Part shown: positions 1 to 7,445 of the stretch, piece by piece
Layout: the number at the start of each line of letters is the position of its first letter
How positions within the stretch are numbered: position 1 is the first letter of the stretch
Assembly (NCBI GenBank): GCA_015488875.1
Contig: WFMX01000316.1
Coordinates: 1-15,678 of the forward strand
DNA: 15,678 nucleotides
DNA from: Campylobacterota bacterium
GTDB lineage: Bacteria; Campylobacterota; Campylobacteria; Campylobacterales; Sulfurovaceae
Reading direction: 5' to 3'
Program-made: the position numbers and the translations under genes
Notes under the pieces: model-generated
What the model saw: only the letters and a program-made list of their open reading frames with translations
What the model was told of the DNA's origin: nothing
Database searches by the model: none

Positions 1-2
1 AT

Positions 3-791
3 ATGCCTCCTCTAAGTGGAATGATTTTTGCTATTGGTATCACTTTCTTTGCCTATCAAGGTTTTAGTGTGATTACCAATACTGTAGAAGATATGCCAAA
101 TCCCAAAGTAACTATGATGAGAGCTATGTTCATATCGCTCATTTTAGTTGCTATTCTCTATATCTTGACCTCTATCGCCGTCCTTGGAAATTTACCTTTA
201 GAGACAATCATCAAAACTAAAGATTATGCTTTGGCTGAAGCAGCAAAACCGATTTTTGGAGAGTGGGGCTTTAAGATTATGGCAGCTACAGCACTTTTGG
301 CTACAGCTTCTGCTATCAATGCAACTCTTTATGCGGTGACAGAGATTGGATATACTATGGCAAAAGAGGGAAATCTGCCCAAAATTTATGAATATCATCT
401 GTATCAATCCTTTCAAGGAATTATCATCAGTGCTTTGCTTATTGTTCCAATGATACTCTTTTTAGACCTTGCCCAAATCACTACTGTTGCAGCCATTGTC
501 GTACTTTTGATACAAGGTATTACTCATATTGCACATTTGCGTGTTATTCAGGAGACGGGTGCGAAATCATATATTATACTTTTAGCTATATTGGCTATGT
601 TTGGTGTCGCAGGATTGACCCTCTACTCTACCTATAAAACCATGCCAAACATACCATACTATTTATTAGGAACAATTCTATTGGCATTTTTCATTGAAAT
701 TACTCTTAGAGTCGTGACAAAAAGGGTGATAATACCTCAATCGGACACAAGCCTCTTAAACGAGATTGAAGAAAGCATAAAAAGGATTTGA
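3..791 (+). CDS. APC-family amino acid permease, 5'-truncated by the window edge
   Basis: This is the C-terminal part (262 residues visible) of an inner-membrane secondary transporter of the amino acid-polyamine-organocation superfamily, which usually imports amino acids or amines with protons. The signature is near the visible start: FFAYQGF at residues 15-21 followed by ED at 29-30 and NP at 33-34, matching the conserved 'GF..i....ED..NP' segment of these permeases. A second family-like segment, YTMAKEGNLP, lies at 117-126 between hydrophobic helices. Further membrane segments are near 42-62, 92-112, 137-155, 158-176, 189-208 and 219-237, and a short charged tail ends the protein. Family members are usually well over 400 residues, so the first ATG at base 3 is probably an internal Met and the gene starts outside the window. 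The stop is one base before the DedA start, so the two are probably co-transcribed. Substrate cannot be told from the sequence. Confidence 0.85.
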   Translation: MPPLSGMIFAIGITFFAYQGFSVITNTVEDMPNPKVTMMRAMFISLILVAILYILTSIAVLGNLPLETIIKTKDYALAEAAKPIFGEWGFKIMAATALLATASAINATLYAVTEIGYTMAKEGNLPKIYEYHLYQSFQGIIISALLIVPMILFLDLAQITTVAAIVVLLIQGITHIAHLRVIQETGAKSYIILLAILAMFGVAGLTLYSTYKTMPNIPYYLLGTILLAFFIEITLRVVTKRVIIPQSDTSLLNEIEESIKRI

Positions 792-792
792 T

Positions 793-1380
793 ATGGAACA
801 GTTGACCACCCTCTTATCAGAGTATGGACTTTGGATAGTTTTTTTCGGAATGATTATTGAGGGAACAGCTGTTATTATCCTCTCTGGTGTTTTGTGCCAT
901 CTAGGTATACTTCCTTGTGAAGAGACGCTTATCGTAGCCATCTTAGGGGCTATTGTAGGTGATCAAATGTGGTTTTACATAGGAAAGAACTATGCCCACA
1001 AAGTCTTGCTCAAATTTCCTCTCCTCAAAGAGAAAGTTGACACTCTCAAAGATAGAGCAAACACAAAAGCCAAATGGCTGGCAATGACTTCTCGCTTCAT
1101 ATACGGAGGGGCTATCGCTTTTCCTCTAGTTTTGGGAGTAGAACGATATTCTCATAAGAAATTTACCATATTTGATGCTTTTGGTGCTTCTCTAGCCTCT
1201 GCTACTGGACTTATCATCGGTTATCTATTGAGTAGTAGTCTGGAAAATGCTACGACTCAAATCAATAAAATTGAACACTTTATGCTACTTTTTCTAATCA
1301 TCTTAATTGTATTGGCGATCTATAGTTATAGCAAAAAACTCAAAGAAAAGAAAATTAAAAATATTGACGATCGACAATAG
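793..1380 (+). CDS. DedA/VTT-family membrane protein
   Basis: A 195-residue integral membrane protein of the DedA (SNARE-associated/VTT) family. Members are linked to lipid-carrier flipping, membrane homeostasis and proton-motive-force maintenance. Visible family features are Glu23 in the first hydrophobic segment, the Gly-rich stretch GAIVGDQMWFYIG (52-64), the segment SRFIYGG (100-106) with its conserved Arg/Tyr-Gly, and Pro111 in the next helix. A C-terminal transmembrane helix lies at about 162-180, followed by a Lys-rich cytoplasmic tail. Length is typical of the family. The ATG is preceded by AAAGGA (781-786) at a spacing of six, inside the end of the permease gene, which supports translation from the same mRNA. 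Isoleucine codons are mostly ATC/ATT (5 ATA of 23 by hand count), unlike the ATA-rich genes further on. Family assignment is firm; the exact substrate is unknown. Confidence 0.85.
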   Translation: MEQLTTLLSEYGLWIVFFGMIIEGTAVIILSGVLCHLGILPCEETLIVAILGAIVGDQMWFYIGKNYAHKVLLKFPLLKEKVDTLKDRANTKAKWLAMTSRFIYGGAIAFPLVLGVERYSHKKFTIFDAFGASLASATGLIIGYLLSSSLENATTQINKIEHFMLLFLIILIVLAIYSYSKKLKEKKIKNIDDRQ

Positions 1381-1453
1381 ACAAATGAATATAATAAACT
1401 GTTGTTACGCATTTTATACACTCCTAACCTTAATGATTTTGATCTAATCCATA
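1381..1453. other. Convergent intergenic gap
   Basis: This is the short gap between the ends of the DedA gene and the convergent AAA-ATPase gene. I see no GC-rich hairpin with a T-run on either strand, so no intrinsic terminator can be called. Confidence 0.5.
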
Positions 1454-3142
1454 TCAAACCCCAATCCACTCCACCCCATCCTTTGACCCAATCAACAGAA
1501 AACTTCTAAGCTTAGGGATACCCTGCACCTTGTCTAATCGCTTATACCCCTCTACTTGCTCTATACCCTTTCGTTTGATACTCTCATAGCTATCTCCGCC
1601 TCTTAGCCACTTTAGTTCGAAGAGATAGTTGTTTGGGACTCGTTCATCTCTGCCTATGAGAAGTATATCTGGATATCTATTGTCTAGTTCTATTTGTGAA
1701 TCTATGAAATAGAAATCAGAAGAGAAGCTTAGCATAGAGAGTGCTATCATTTGGAAATACTTCTCATCAAATTTGGTATAGTCTCTATTGGAGAGGATTG
1801 TTATTACTGTATCTAATTGTTTGGCAAAGGATTGCTCCTCTCCCATAGCCAAATCAAGCAGTAGAGTAGATATATCTGCTGTTGTCTTGATAGCATTTCT
1901 CTGCTCTAGCTCTACAGCAAAGTAGTTGAAGTAGAGTATCTTGATGACATAGTTGGGTATCTCAAAGATATACTTATCGGCAAACAAAGGCTCTTTGATA
2001 GTGATAAACCCCATAGAGTATATAAGTGTGATGAAGTCATCTCTAGTAAATGTCTTACTCAAATCATATCTATCTTTTATAGTTCCTGTGATAGCGTTTT
2101 TCTCTATGAGTTCTTGGAGTATTTGATAGTTTTGATTGCTATCTCCTATATGAAAGAGTCTCATTATGGCTTTGTAGTCACTTGCTACATTGCTATCTAG
2201 CATCTTTTGGGGCATTTGACAATCATCAAAATCATACTCTGTAATAAACCAATTGAGTAGAGTGGCATTGTAGATTCTCTGTATTGCTTTGCCATTAAAG
2301 AGATAACCATTGTACCATGTTTTGATGATTTGGAGTATCTCATCTCTATCTACGCTAGGACACTCTGCAAATATAGAGTGTTCCAAAGAGTATAGAGCCT
2401 CTTGTTGTGTGAAGCCTGCCATCGCATTGAACTCTTTTTTGTAAGTGATATGTTTTACGATATTAAACCCACTACTAAGGCTATCTAGCGTAATAGGAGT
2501 CACTCCTGTGATATACATCTTTTGGAGTACTCCTGTTTGTGTAGCACTCTTGAGTACTTCATAGAAAGCTCTCACAAAGCCACCTTTGCCTACTACCTTG
2601 AGGAAGTCACCCATACTGTAGGCGAGGATAGCATTGGCGAAGTGGTCGTATTCGTCTATGAGGAGGTAGATGGAGTCGTTTTTTGTCACTTCAAAAAAAT
2701 ATTTCAATAGTCCACTTGATGACTTGATATCATTGAGTTTGTCTGTATACTCATCATAGCCATAGTTGGAGAGGTAGATATGGAGTGACATTTTTACATT
2801 GGCTCTAAAGCCTTCATATATCTCATTCATACCCTCATCGACATTGATCCCACTAAACTCAAAAAACAAAATACGATAACTATTTCGTAGGGGTGTAGGA
2901 TTTTGCCCTATATATGTATCACTAAAGAGTGCTTCAAACTCCTCTTTGTTTCTCTCGTCATAGTAGTATTGTAAAGTAGAGAGAAAGAGAGATTTGCCAA
3001 AGCGTCTAGGGCGTAGGAAGATGAGATAGTTTTCACCGAGTGCTTCTAATTGCTCTATATATCGTGTCTTGTCTATATAGAGGTAGTTGCCATCTTGCAC
3101 CATCTTGTAGTTACTTAGACCGTAGATGATCTTTTGCTTCAT
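1454..3142 (-). CDS. AAA-ATPase_like / PD-(D/E)XK nuclease-superfamily protein
   Basis: A 562-residue soluble protein of the widespread family that joins an N-terminal AAA-ATPase_like domain (Pfam AAA-ATPase_like) to a C-terminal PD-(D/E)XK_9 nuclease-like domain (formerly DUF1703). The N-terminal marker FLRPRRFGKSLFLS (42-55) holds the Walker A-type loop with Lys50-Ser51. The Walker B segment YLLIDEYDHF (159-168) carries Asp163-Glu164, and ITGVTPITLDSL (211-222) is a further family motif. The C-terminal nuclease core is visible as YPDILL (490-495) and FELKW (508-512), giving Asp492, Glu509 and Lys511, so neither domain looks inactivated. The ATG is preceded by AAGGAG at 3149-3154. The gene is divergent from the UPF0158 gene. 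Paralogues are often numerous and patchily distributed, so lateral transfer is possible. The biological role is not established; defence or mobile-element association is only inference. Confidence 0.87.
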   Translation of the reverse strand: MKQKIIYGLSNYKMVQDGNYLYIDKTRYIEQLEALGENYLIFLRPRRFGKSLFLSTLQYYYDERNKEEFEALFSDTYIGQNPTPLRNSYRILFFEFSGINVDEGMNEIYEGFRANVKMSLHIYLSNYGYDEYTDKLNDIKSSSGLLKYFFEVTKNDSIYLLIDEYDHFANAILAYSMGDFLKVVGKGGFVRAFYEVLKSATQTGVLQKMYITGVTPITLDSLSSGFNIVKHITYKKEFNAMAGFTQQEALYSLEHSIFAECPSVDRDEILQIIKTWYNGYLFNGKAIQRIYNATLLNWFITEYDFDDCQMPQKMLDSNVASDYKAIMRLFHIGDSNQNYQILQELIEKNAITGTIKDRYDLSKTFTRDDFITLIYSMGFITIKEPLFADKYIFEIPNYVIKILYFNYFAVELEQRNAIKTTADISTLLLDLAMGEEQSFAKQLDTVITILSNRDYTKFDEKYFQMIALSMLSFSSDFYFIDSQIELDNRYPDILLIGRDERVPNNYLFELKWLRGGDSYESIKRKGIEQVEGYKRLDKVQGIPKLRSFLLIGSKDGVEWIGV

Positions 3143-3168
3143 CTGCTTCTCCTTGGTTTGGTTGGTTT

Positions 3169-3177
3169 ATTATAGCA
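3169..3177 (-). promoter_or_regulatory. Putative extended -10 promoter for the AAA-ATPase gene
   Basis: On the minus strand this reads TGCTATAAT, a perfect extended -10 (TGn plus TATAAT), about 27 bases upstream of the ATG at 3142. No good -35 hexamer is seen at the usual distance, which fits extended -10 promoters. Confidence 0.6.
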
Positions 3178-3238
3178 TGTTTTGATGGTCTGAACTTGAC
3201 CTATGTGGTAGTATCTCTTTGCAAGTTAGCAAAAAGTC

Positions 3239-3259
3239 TATAATTAATATTTTTATAAT
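3239..3259 (+). promoter_or_regulatory. Candidate promoter region for the UPF0158 gene
   Basis: Two TATAAT hexamers on the plus strand (3239-3244 and 3254-3259) lie in a very AT-rich stretch 50-70 bases before the ATG at 3310. Neither has an extended TGn or a convincing -35, so the choice between them is open. Confidence 0.4.
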
Positions 3260-3309
3260 TTTTGGTATCATAACGATCAAAAAAGACAATATCAAAAAAG
3301 GATAGAAAG

Positions 3310-3726
3310 ATGAAGGTAAAAATGGATGAGTTATTGGACGCTATGGAGACTAATAATTGCTTCATAAAGTGGTATTATGATACACAAAAAGAGACATTGA
3401 TCATGGTGACAGATGATTGTGATGATAGTATCGAAGATGATTTTTGTAGAGAGGAGATAAACAATGATGAAGAGGATAGATTTATCTCTCTACCTACAGA
3501 GTTTGATATTCAAGAATACGATATGATGATCTCGTATTCAAATAAGCAACAAAATGAGATTAGAGATACACTTTTGAGTGCTTTACGCAATAAAGGTGCA
3601 TTTAGAAGATTTAAGGATGCCGTATTTGAGTTAGATGTCCGTGATGGTTGGTATATCTACAAACGAGAAGAGTATAAAAAGATAGCTTTAACATGGCTTG
3701 ATGGACATGGCATACAGAGTGTATAA
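3310..3726 (+). CDS. UPF0158-family protein
   Basis: A 138-residue soluble, acidic protein that resembles the uncharacterised UPF0158 family. The recognisable part is the C-terminal block: an RDTLLSAL helix (85-92), GAFRRFKDAV (97-106), then DGWYIYKREEYKKIALTWL (112-130). This matches the family pattern of an 'aFRrFkd' turn followed by a 'WY.f+...y...A..WL' end. The N-terminal half is strikingly acidic, with Asp/Glu dominating residues 35-56. There is no signal peptide or membrane segment. The start is supported by AAGGA at 3298-3302, seven bases before the ATG. It is a single-gene unit, divergent from the AAA-ATPase gene and followed by the hairpin-rich stretch. The family has no agreed biochemical function and none is proposed here. 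Confidence 0.75.
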   Translation: MKVKMDELLDAMETNNCFIKWYYDTQKETLIMVTDDCDDSIEDDFCREEINNDEEDRFISLPTEFDIQEYDMMISYSNKQQNEIRDTLLSALRNKGAFRRFKDAVFELDVRDGWYIYKREEYKKIALTWLDGHGIQSV

Positions 3727-4029
3727 AAAAATCTAAAAATTAGACTAGAGAAATTTGTATCTATCAGAGCTGTGGTGACCAATGGGCTTCCTGTTGGGGT
3801 ATTATAAATTGATATGTAGCTGGCGGTAGGGGGCGGTAGGGGTCTGGTGATAATGATATGCGTAGCGAAGTGAAGTGTATCGTTATCACCTGACCACGGC
3901 TGAGATACAACCGTGTTGCAGTCGAGGGCGAACGATCACTATGCGGGGACACAGCTTTCATTCGCTTCGCTCACAAAACCAATGTCCCCTAATTGTATCG
4001 TTTCTATATATCCAAATAGTGGAAATAAA
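3727..4029. repeat. Gene-free stretch with tandem GC-rich copies and nested hairpins (REP/MITE-like)
   Basis: No convincing gene lies here. It holds two exact tandem copies of GGCGGTAGGG (3822-3831, 3832-3841). A long imperfect hairpin follows (3841-3861 with 3875-3895), then a small hairpin CACGG/CCGTG (3895-3899 with 3911-3915). A third compound stem is formed by AACGAT/ATCGTT (3931-3936 with 3997-4002) enclosing GGGGACA/TGTCCCC (3945-3951 with 3983-3989). TGTATCGTT occurs at 3876-3884 and again at 3994-4002. The stretch is clearly more GC-rich than its surroundings. It lies between the UPF0158 stop and the end of the convergent five-gene operon. Repetitive extragenic palindrome, MITE-like remnant or structured 3' RNA are all possible; genome copy number would decide. 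Confidence 0.55.
3841..3895 (+). repeat. Long imperfect hairpin
   Basis: Arms 3841-3861 and 3875-3895 enclose a 13-base loop. GGTC pairs with GACC, then after one T-T mismatch sixteen consecutive pairs form. The three non-Watson-Crick positions (3854, 3859, 3860) are all G-U pairs in plus-strand RNA but A-C mismatches in minus-strand RNA, so the plus-strand transcript folds better. Confidence 0.6.
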
Positions 4030-5115
4030 TTACCCTCTATTCTGGTCATAATATATAGCTGCCGCCAATATGCTCAGAATGATAGCTACCAAAAATGCTA
4101 TCTTTGCTACACTATATGGTCTATCTCCTGCTACTCTACCTGTCTGGGCATTGATGAGATATCTGTAGCTCTTATCTTTCCATTTGAATGTGGCAGTCCA
4201 TATAGGGAAGAGCATGTTTTTATAGAGTATATCATCATATTGAGTATTGACATTGTGGATTCGTTGTTCGTCGCCACCTATGTCGCTCTTGATCCTATTT
4301 CTGATGGTTCTACTCATCTCATCTTTGGCGTATTCAAATCCTCTCTCTAGAGGGGTAGAATACTCCTCTGCTTCAAATCCACTCAGATATCTTTGATCGA
4401 AGTGTACCAATCCACCTACATTCCATGGAGATATAGACTCTATCAATGCTCTAGGTAGGGTTTCGCATCCACCTATGATGATATCATCAAAGGCTAGAGA
4501 TACACTACCATCTACAGGTGTCCAGTTGATGCGAGCCTCTTGGACATTTCTGAACTCCTCTTTGCCATTGACCATCACTCTCTGTCTCACTGTGACATAG
4601 TAGGTGTCTCCTCTCTCCCCATTATATATACTATGAGTACTGCTATCATAGCTCCAATGTGGTATATATAGACCCTGTAGTTCTTCGTCGCCTCTGAAAT
4701 ATTTGATAAAGACTGTAGGTGCAAACCATAGTGAGCCTATCCATCTATGAAGTCTCTCTTTTGCCTCTTTTTGGGTCAATATAAATGGCAAAAGCGATTC
4801 AGGCGTGATGCTTCTAATGGACTTTGTGATGGTAGGAGTACCGCAGTAGTGACAGTGGCTACTCAAGATGTGTGGCTGTGTGGTGAAGCTACCGCCACAC
4901 TTGGGACAAGATATCTCTTTGTCATCACTGAGTTGTGGCTGATTTTCCTCTAGATCAAGTCCATCATAATAATCATGCTCTCTTGTCTCACTATCACCCT
5001 TCTCAATGGGGTCTATTGTATCACAAAAATCACACTTCATCTCTCCATCTTTGGGGGAAAATATCATATATCCCCCACAGTTAGGACAGGTGAAGTTTAT
5101 AGCTTCAAACTTCAC
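4030..5115 (-). CDS. Double zinc-ribbon, membrane-anchored protein (YdjG-like)
   Basis: A 361-residue protein with two N-terminal zinc ribbons: Cys10/Cys13 with Cys28/Cys31, and Cys70/Cys73 with Cys88/Cys91. A large middle region (about 105-330) includes LYIPHWSYD (149-157) and NAQTGRVAGDRPYS (322-335). A single C-terminal transmembrane helix at about 336-355 would leave the ribbons in the cytoplasm. The overall plan resembles zinc-ribbon proteins that accompany SPFH proteins, such as Bacillus YdjG. The gene begins with GTG and overlaps the SPFH stop by four bases (GTGA, 5112-5115). No Shine-Dalgarno precedes it on this strand, so translation is probably coupled to the SPFH gene. It is the last gene of the operon. 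The zinc binding and anchor are read directly; partner recruitment at the membrane is inference. Confidence 0.75.
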   Translation of the reverse strand: MKFEAINFTCPNCGGYMIFSPKDGEMKCDFCDTIDPIEKGDSETREHDYYDGLDLEENQPQLSDDKEISCPKCGGSFTTQPHILSSHCHYCGTPTITKSIRSITPESLLPFILTQKEAKERLHRWIGSLWFAPTVFIKYFRGDEELQGLYIPHWSYDSSTHSIYNGERGDTYYVTVRQRVMVNGKEEFRNVQEARINWTPVDGSVSLAFDDIIIGGCETLPRALIESISPWNVGGLVHFDQRYLSGFEAEEYSTPLERGFEYAKDEMSRTIRNRIKSDIGGDEQRIHNVNTQYDDILYKNMLFPIWTATFKWKDKSYRYLINAQTGRVAGDRPYSVAKIAFLVAIILSILAAAIYYDQNRG

Positions 5116-6221
5116 AATGCAGGAGGTACTGAGCCAAATAGGTCTGCTAAGTGTTTAGAAGCTTTTTCCCATTCACCCATGCCCTCTCTCCATATTAGAG
5201 TATCTCTCTTGAGAGTTTGATCTAGTATCATCGCTTTGAGTCTGTCTGATCCATATGGACCTTGTGCTTTCTTGCCTACGGCGACAAAGTATAGCTCCTC
5301 ATTGCTAGGTAGTGGAGGTGGAGCTGCAGGTGCTGCTGCAGGTGCTGGCTGATTGTGCGACTGAGCACTATTCATTCCGCCCATCATGTTTGCCATCTGA
5401 CCTGCCATCGCCATTCCTGCTCCTAGTCCTGCCATCTCTGACATGCTGCCACCGCCATCTTTGCCTAGTGCTTCAGCTGCTTGGTATTGCATATTTGCAT
5501 TTAGATCACCAGTGATCTCCCTGCTGGTTCTCCTATCTAGTGCTTTTTCTACCTCTGCTGGTAGAGAGATATTTTCTATGAGTATCTTGGTAAGTTCTAT
5601 ACCGTACTCATCAAAATATGGAGATATCTTTTCTGTGATAAATTTACCAAACATCTCATAGTTGGCAGCTAGATCTAGTGCTGGTATATCGCTAGCACCT
5701 AACACAGGAGGCAATTTGGATACTATGAGATTGGTGAGTTGTGCATCTATCTCACTGGTAGTGAAGTGTCCATCTGTGCCAACTATCTCTTGCAAAAATA
5801 GCTTGGGGTCTTGGACGCGTATCTCATATGTACCAAAGGCACGAAGTCTCACCATGCTGAACTCTGGATCCCTTATCATGATAGGGTTTTTTGTACCCCA
5901 TTTGAGATCTGTAAATCGTTTGGTATTGATGAAGTATACTTCTGCTTTGAATGGTGAGTTAAATCCATGACTCCAGTGCTTCAATGAAGTTAAGATAGGC
6001 ATGTTCTTTGTCTCTAGCTCATATGTGCCTGGAGACAAGATATCTGCAACTACACCTTCGTTGATAAATACTGCCACTTGTGACTCTCGTACTATGAGTT
6101 TGGCACCGTATTTTATCTCATTGTTGTGCCTCTCAAATCTATATACCATCGTATCATTTGAGTCATCTAGCCACTCGATGACATCTATAAACTGTCCACC
6201 TGCCCAATCAAAAAGTCCCAT
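5112..6221 (-). CDS. SPFH/band-7 domain protein with C-terminal GYF_2-like domain (YdjI-like)
   Basis: A 369-residue protein with a prohibitin/stomatin-like SPFH domain at about residues 25-235. Recognisable stretches are LIVRESQVAVFINEG (42-56), FINTKRFTDLKWGT (97-110) and the helical end around ENISLPAEVEKALDRR (216-231). A Gly/Met/Ala-rich segment (254-284) and an Ala/Pro linker (291-305) follow. Last comes a compact domain (about 309-358) with YFVAVGKKAQGPYG and two Trp residues (344, 351), which fits a GYF_2/DUF4339 module. There is no N-terminal signal or clear membrane helix, as in YdjI-type cytosolic SPFH proteins that assemble on membranes. The ATG has CTCCTT (AAGGAG on its strand) at 6228-6233, inside the end of telA. 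It sits between telA and the zinc-ribbon gene. A scaffold role in membrane stress is inferred from family and context. Confidence 0.8.
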   Translation of the reverse strand: MGLFDWAGGQFIDVIEWLDDSNDTMVYRFERHNNEIKYGAKLIVRESQVAVFINEGVVADILSPGTYELETKNMPILTSLKHWSHGFNSPFKAEVYFINTKRFTDLKWGTKNPIMIRDPEFSMVRLRAFGTYEIRVQDPKLFLQEIVGTDGHFTTSEIDAQLTNLIVSKLPPVLGASDIPALDLAANYEMFGKFITEKISPYFDEYGIELTKILIENISLPAEVEKALDRRTSREITGDLNANMQYQAAEALGKDGGGSMSEMAGLGAGMAMAGQMANMMGGMNSAQSHNQPAPAAAPAAPPPLPSNEELYFVAVGKKAQGPYGSDRLKAMILDQTLKRDTLIWREGMGEWEKASKHLADLFGSVPPAL

Positions 6222-7406
6222 CTATTTCTCCTTATTTTCTATCTGTTTCATATCTGTTGGTTTATCGCTCTCTTGCGACACATCGCTTTTTTCTGGCAGT
6301 GCATCTGTCTTTACCTTGATAGACATAAGAGCGTCTTTGAGCTTCTGCTCTGTCTTCTGTAGCTCTATGACTGCTTCACCTCTAGCCTTTTTGCCCTCTT
6401 GTGCTATCTCTAGTGAGTCATTCAGTGTAGCGATGAGTGTATCGTTCGCTTTTTTGATGCTCCCTATATCAAATACCCCTCTCTCCATCTGTTTCCTTAC
6501 CTCTTGATTTGCCTCTCTGAGACCCTCTGCATTTCTCTCTAAGAGTTCATTACTCAAATCAGCAGCACCCTTGACAGCCTCTGCTGCGTCATGACTCCTA
6601 AAGATAGTGACTGTCTGTGCCAGCTGATTTCGCCATAGCGGCACTGTGTTGACTAGCGTTGATGTGATCTTGTTGACTAGTGCTTTGTCATTCTCTTGGA
6701 CTAGTCTGATGCTTGGGAGTGACTGCATTGCTACTTGCCTAGATAGTCTGAGGTCTTGTACTCTTCGCTCCAAATCATCACGAAAATCTCTAATCTCTTT
6801 GAGATTTTGTATAGCCATCATATCTTTACCTTGAGCTTTCTCTATATACTCTGGTATCTCTCTCTCTTCCATAAGTGCGAGCTTCTCTTCGCCTGCTTTT
6901 ATGTATAGCTCTAGGTTTCTAAAATACTCCAAGTTGGCATCATATAGTTTATCTAACGAGACTATATCTGTCATGAGCTGACTCTTGTGCCTCTCTAGCT
7001 CATTTGTCGTCATGTCTATCTGATCTCTGACACTCTCATATCCCTGTATGAACTCCACCATAGGGTCTGTGCCACCTGTGATCTTTTGCCACCATGATAG
7101 CTTTCTGTTTGGATCTAACTCATCTATATCAAATCCTCTGATGGCCGCTACTATCTTGTTGAGTGACTCTCCTGCTTTTCCTAAATCTTTGTTTTGGACA
7201 CCCTCTATCATCTTGTTGGATATCTCATCTAGCTTCTCTTGAGCTTTTGAGCCGAAATATATGACCGATGTTCTATCACTCATATCCAATTCATGTACAG
7301 CTTTTGCTACATCTACCTTCTCTTCTGGAAGTACCTCTATGGCTTGATCTAAAGTCTCACTCTCTTGTGCGGCTACCTCTATAGTCTCTTTGATCTTTGT
7401 ATTCAA
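6222..7406 (-). CDS. TelA-family toxic anion resistance protein
   Basis: A 394-residue, mostly helical cytoplasmic protein of the TelA/KlaA family (Pfam TelA, Bacillus YaaN). Some plasmid homologues are tied to tellurite resistance, and chromosomal ones to resistance against toxic anions and envelope-active agents. The diagnostic core is SLPSIRLVQENDKALVNKI (229-247) followed by PLWRNQLAQTVTIF (256-269). An earlier family block surrounds LSWWQKITGGTDPM (103-116). Long charged helices suggest coiled coils, and the C-terminal 25 residues are low in complexity and charged. The start codon is TTG at 7406, supported by AAGGAG at 7412-7417 with five bases between. It directly abuts the SPFH gene with no gap, and XpaC lies 39 bases upstream, matching the xpaC-yaaN pairing known in Bacillus. 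The biochemical activity of the family is unresolved. Confidence 0.9.
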   Translation of the reverse strand: MNTKIKETIEVAAQESETLDQAIEVLPEEKVDVAKAVHELDMSDRTSVIYFGSKAQEKLDEISNKMIEGVQNKDLGKAGESLNKIVAAIRGFDIDELDPNRKLSWWQKITGGTDPMVEFIQGYESVRDQIDMTTNELERHKSQLMTDIVSLDKLYDANLEYFRNLELYIKAGEEKLALMEEREIPEYIEKAQGKDMMAIQNLKEIRDFRDDLERRVQDLRLSRQVAMQSLPSIRLVQENDKALVNKITSTLVNTVPLWRNQLAQTVTIFRSHDAAEAVKGAADLSNELLERNAEGLREANQEVRKQMERGVFDIGSIKKANDTLIATLNDSLEIAQEGKKARGEAVIELQKTEQKLKDALMSIKVKTDALPEKSDVSQESDKPTDMKQIENKEK

Positions 7407-7445
7407 TTCTTCTCCTTTTGGTTTTATATGTTAATTTTTTATCTA

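Noticed and set aside
3727..3743. TCTAA/TTAGA hairpin with a T-run on the minus strand as an intrinsic terminator
   Set aside because: The stem is only five A/T-dominated pairs, so it is too weak to call as a terminator.
3764..3961. Minus-strand open frame of 65 codons
   Set aside because: It overlaps the tandem copies and hairpins, has no ribosome site, and its Ser/Pro/Arg-rich product looks like translated repeat.
5121..5126. Perfect AGGAGG on the plus strand
   Set aside because: No start codon with a usable reading frame follows at the right distance. It is the complement of coding sequence at the end of the SPFH gene.
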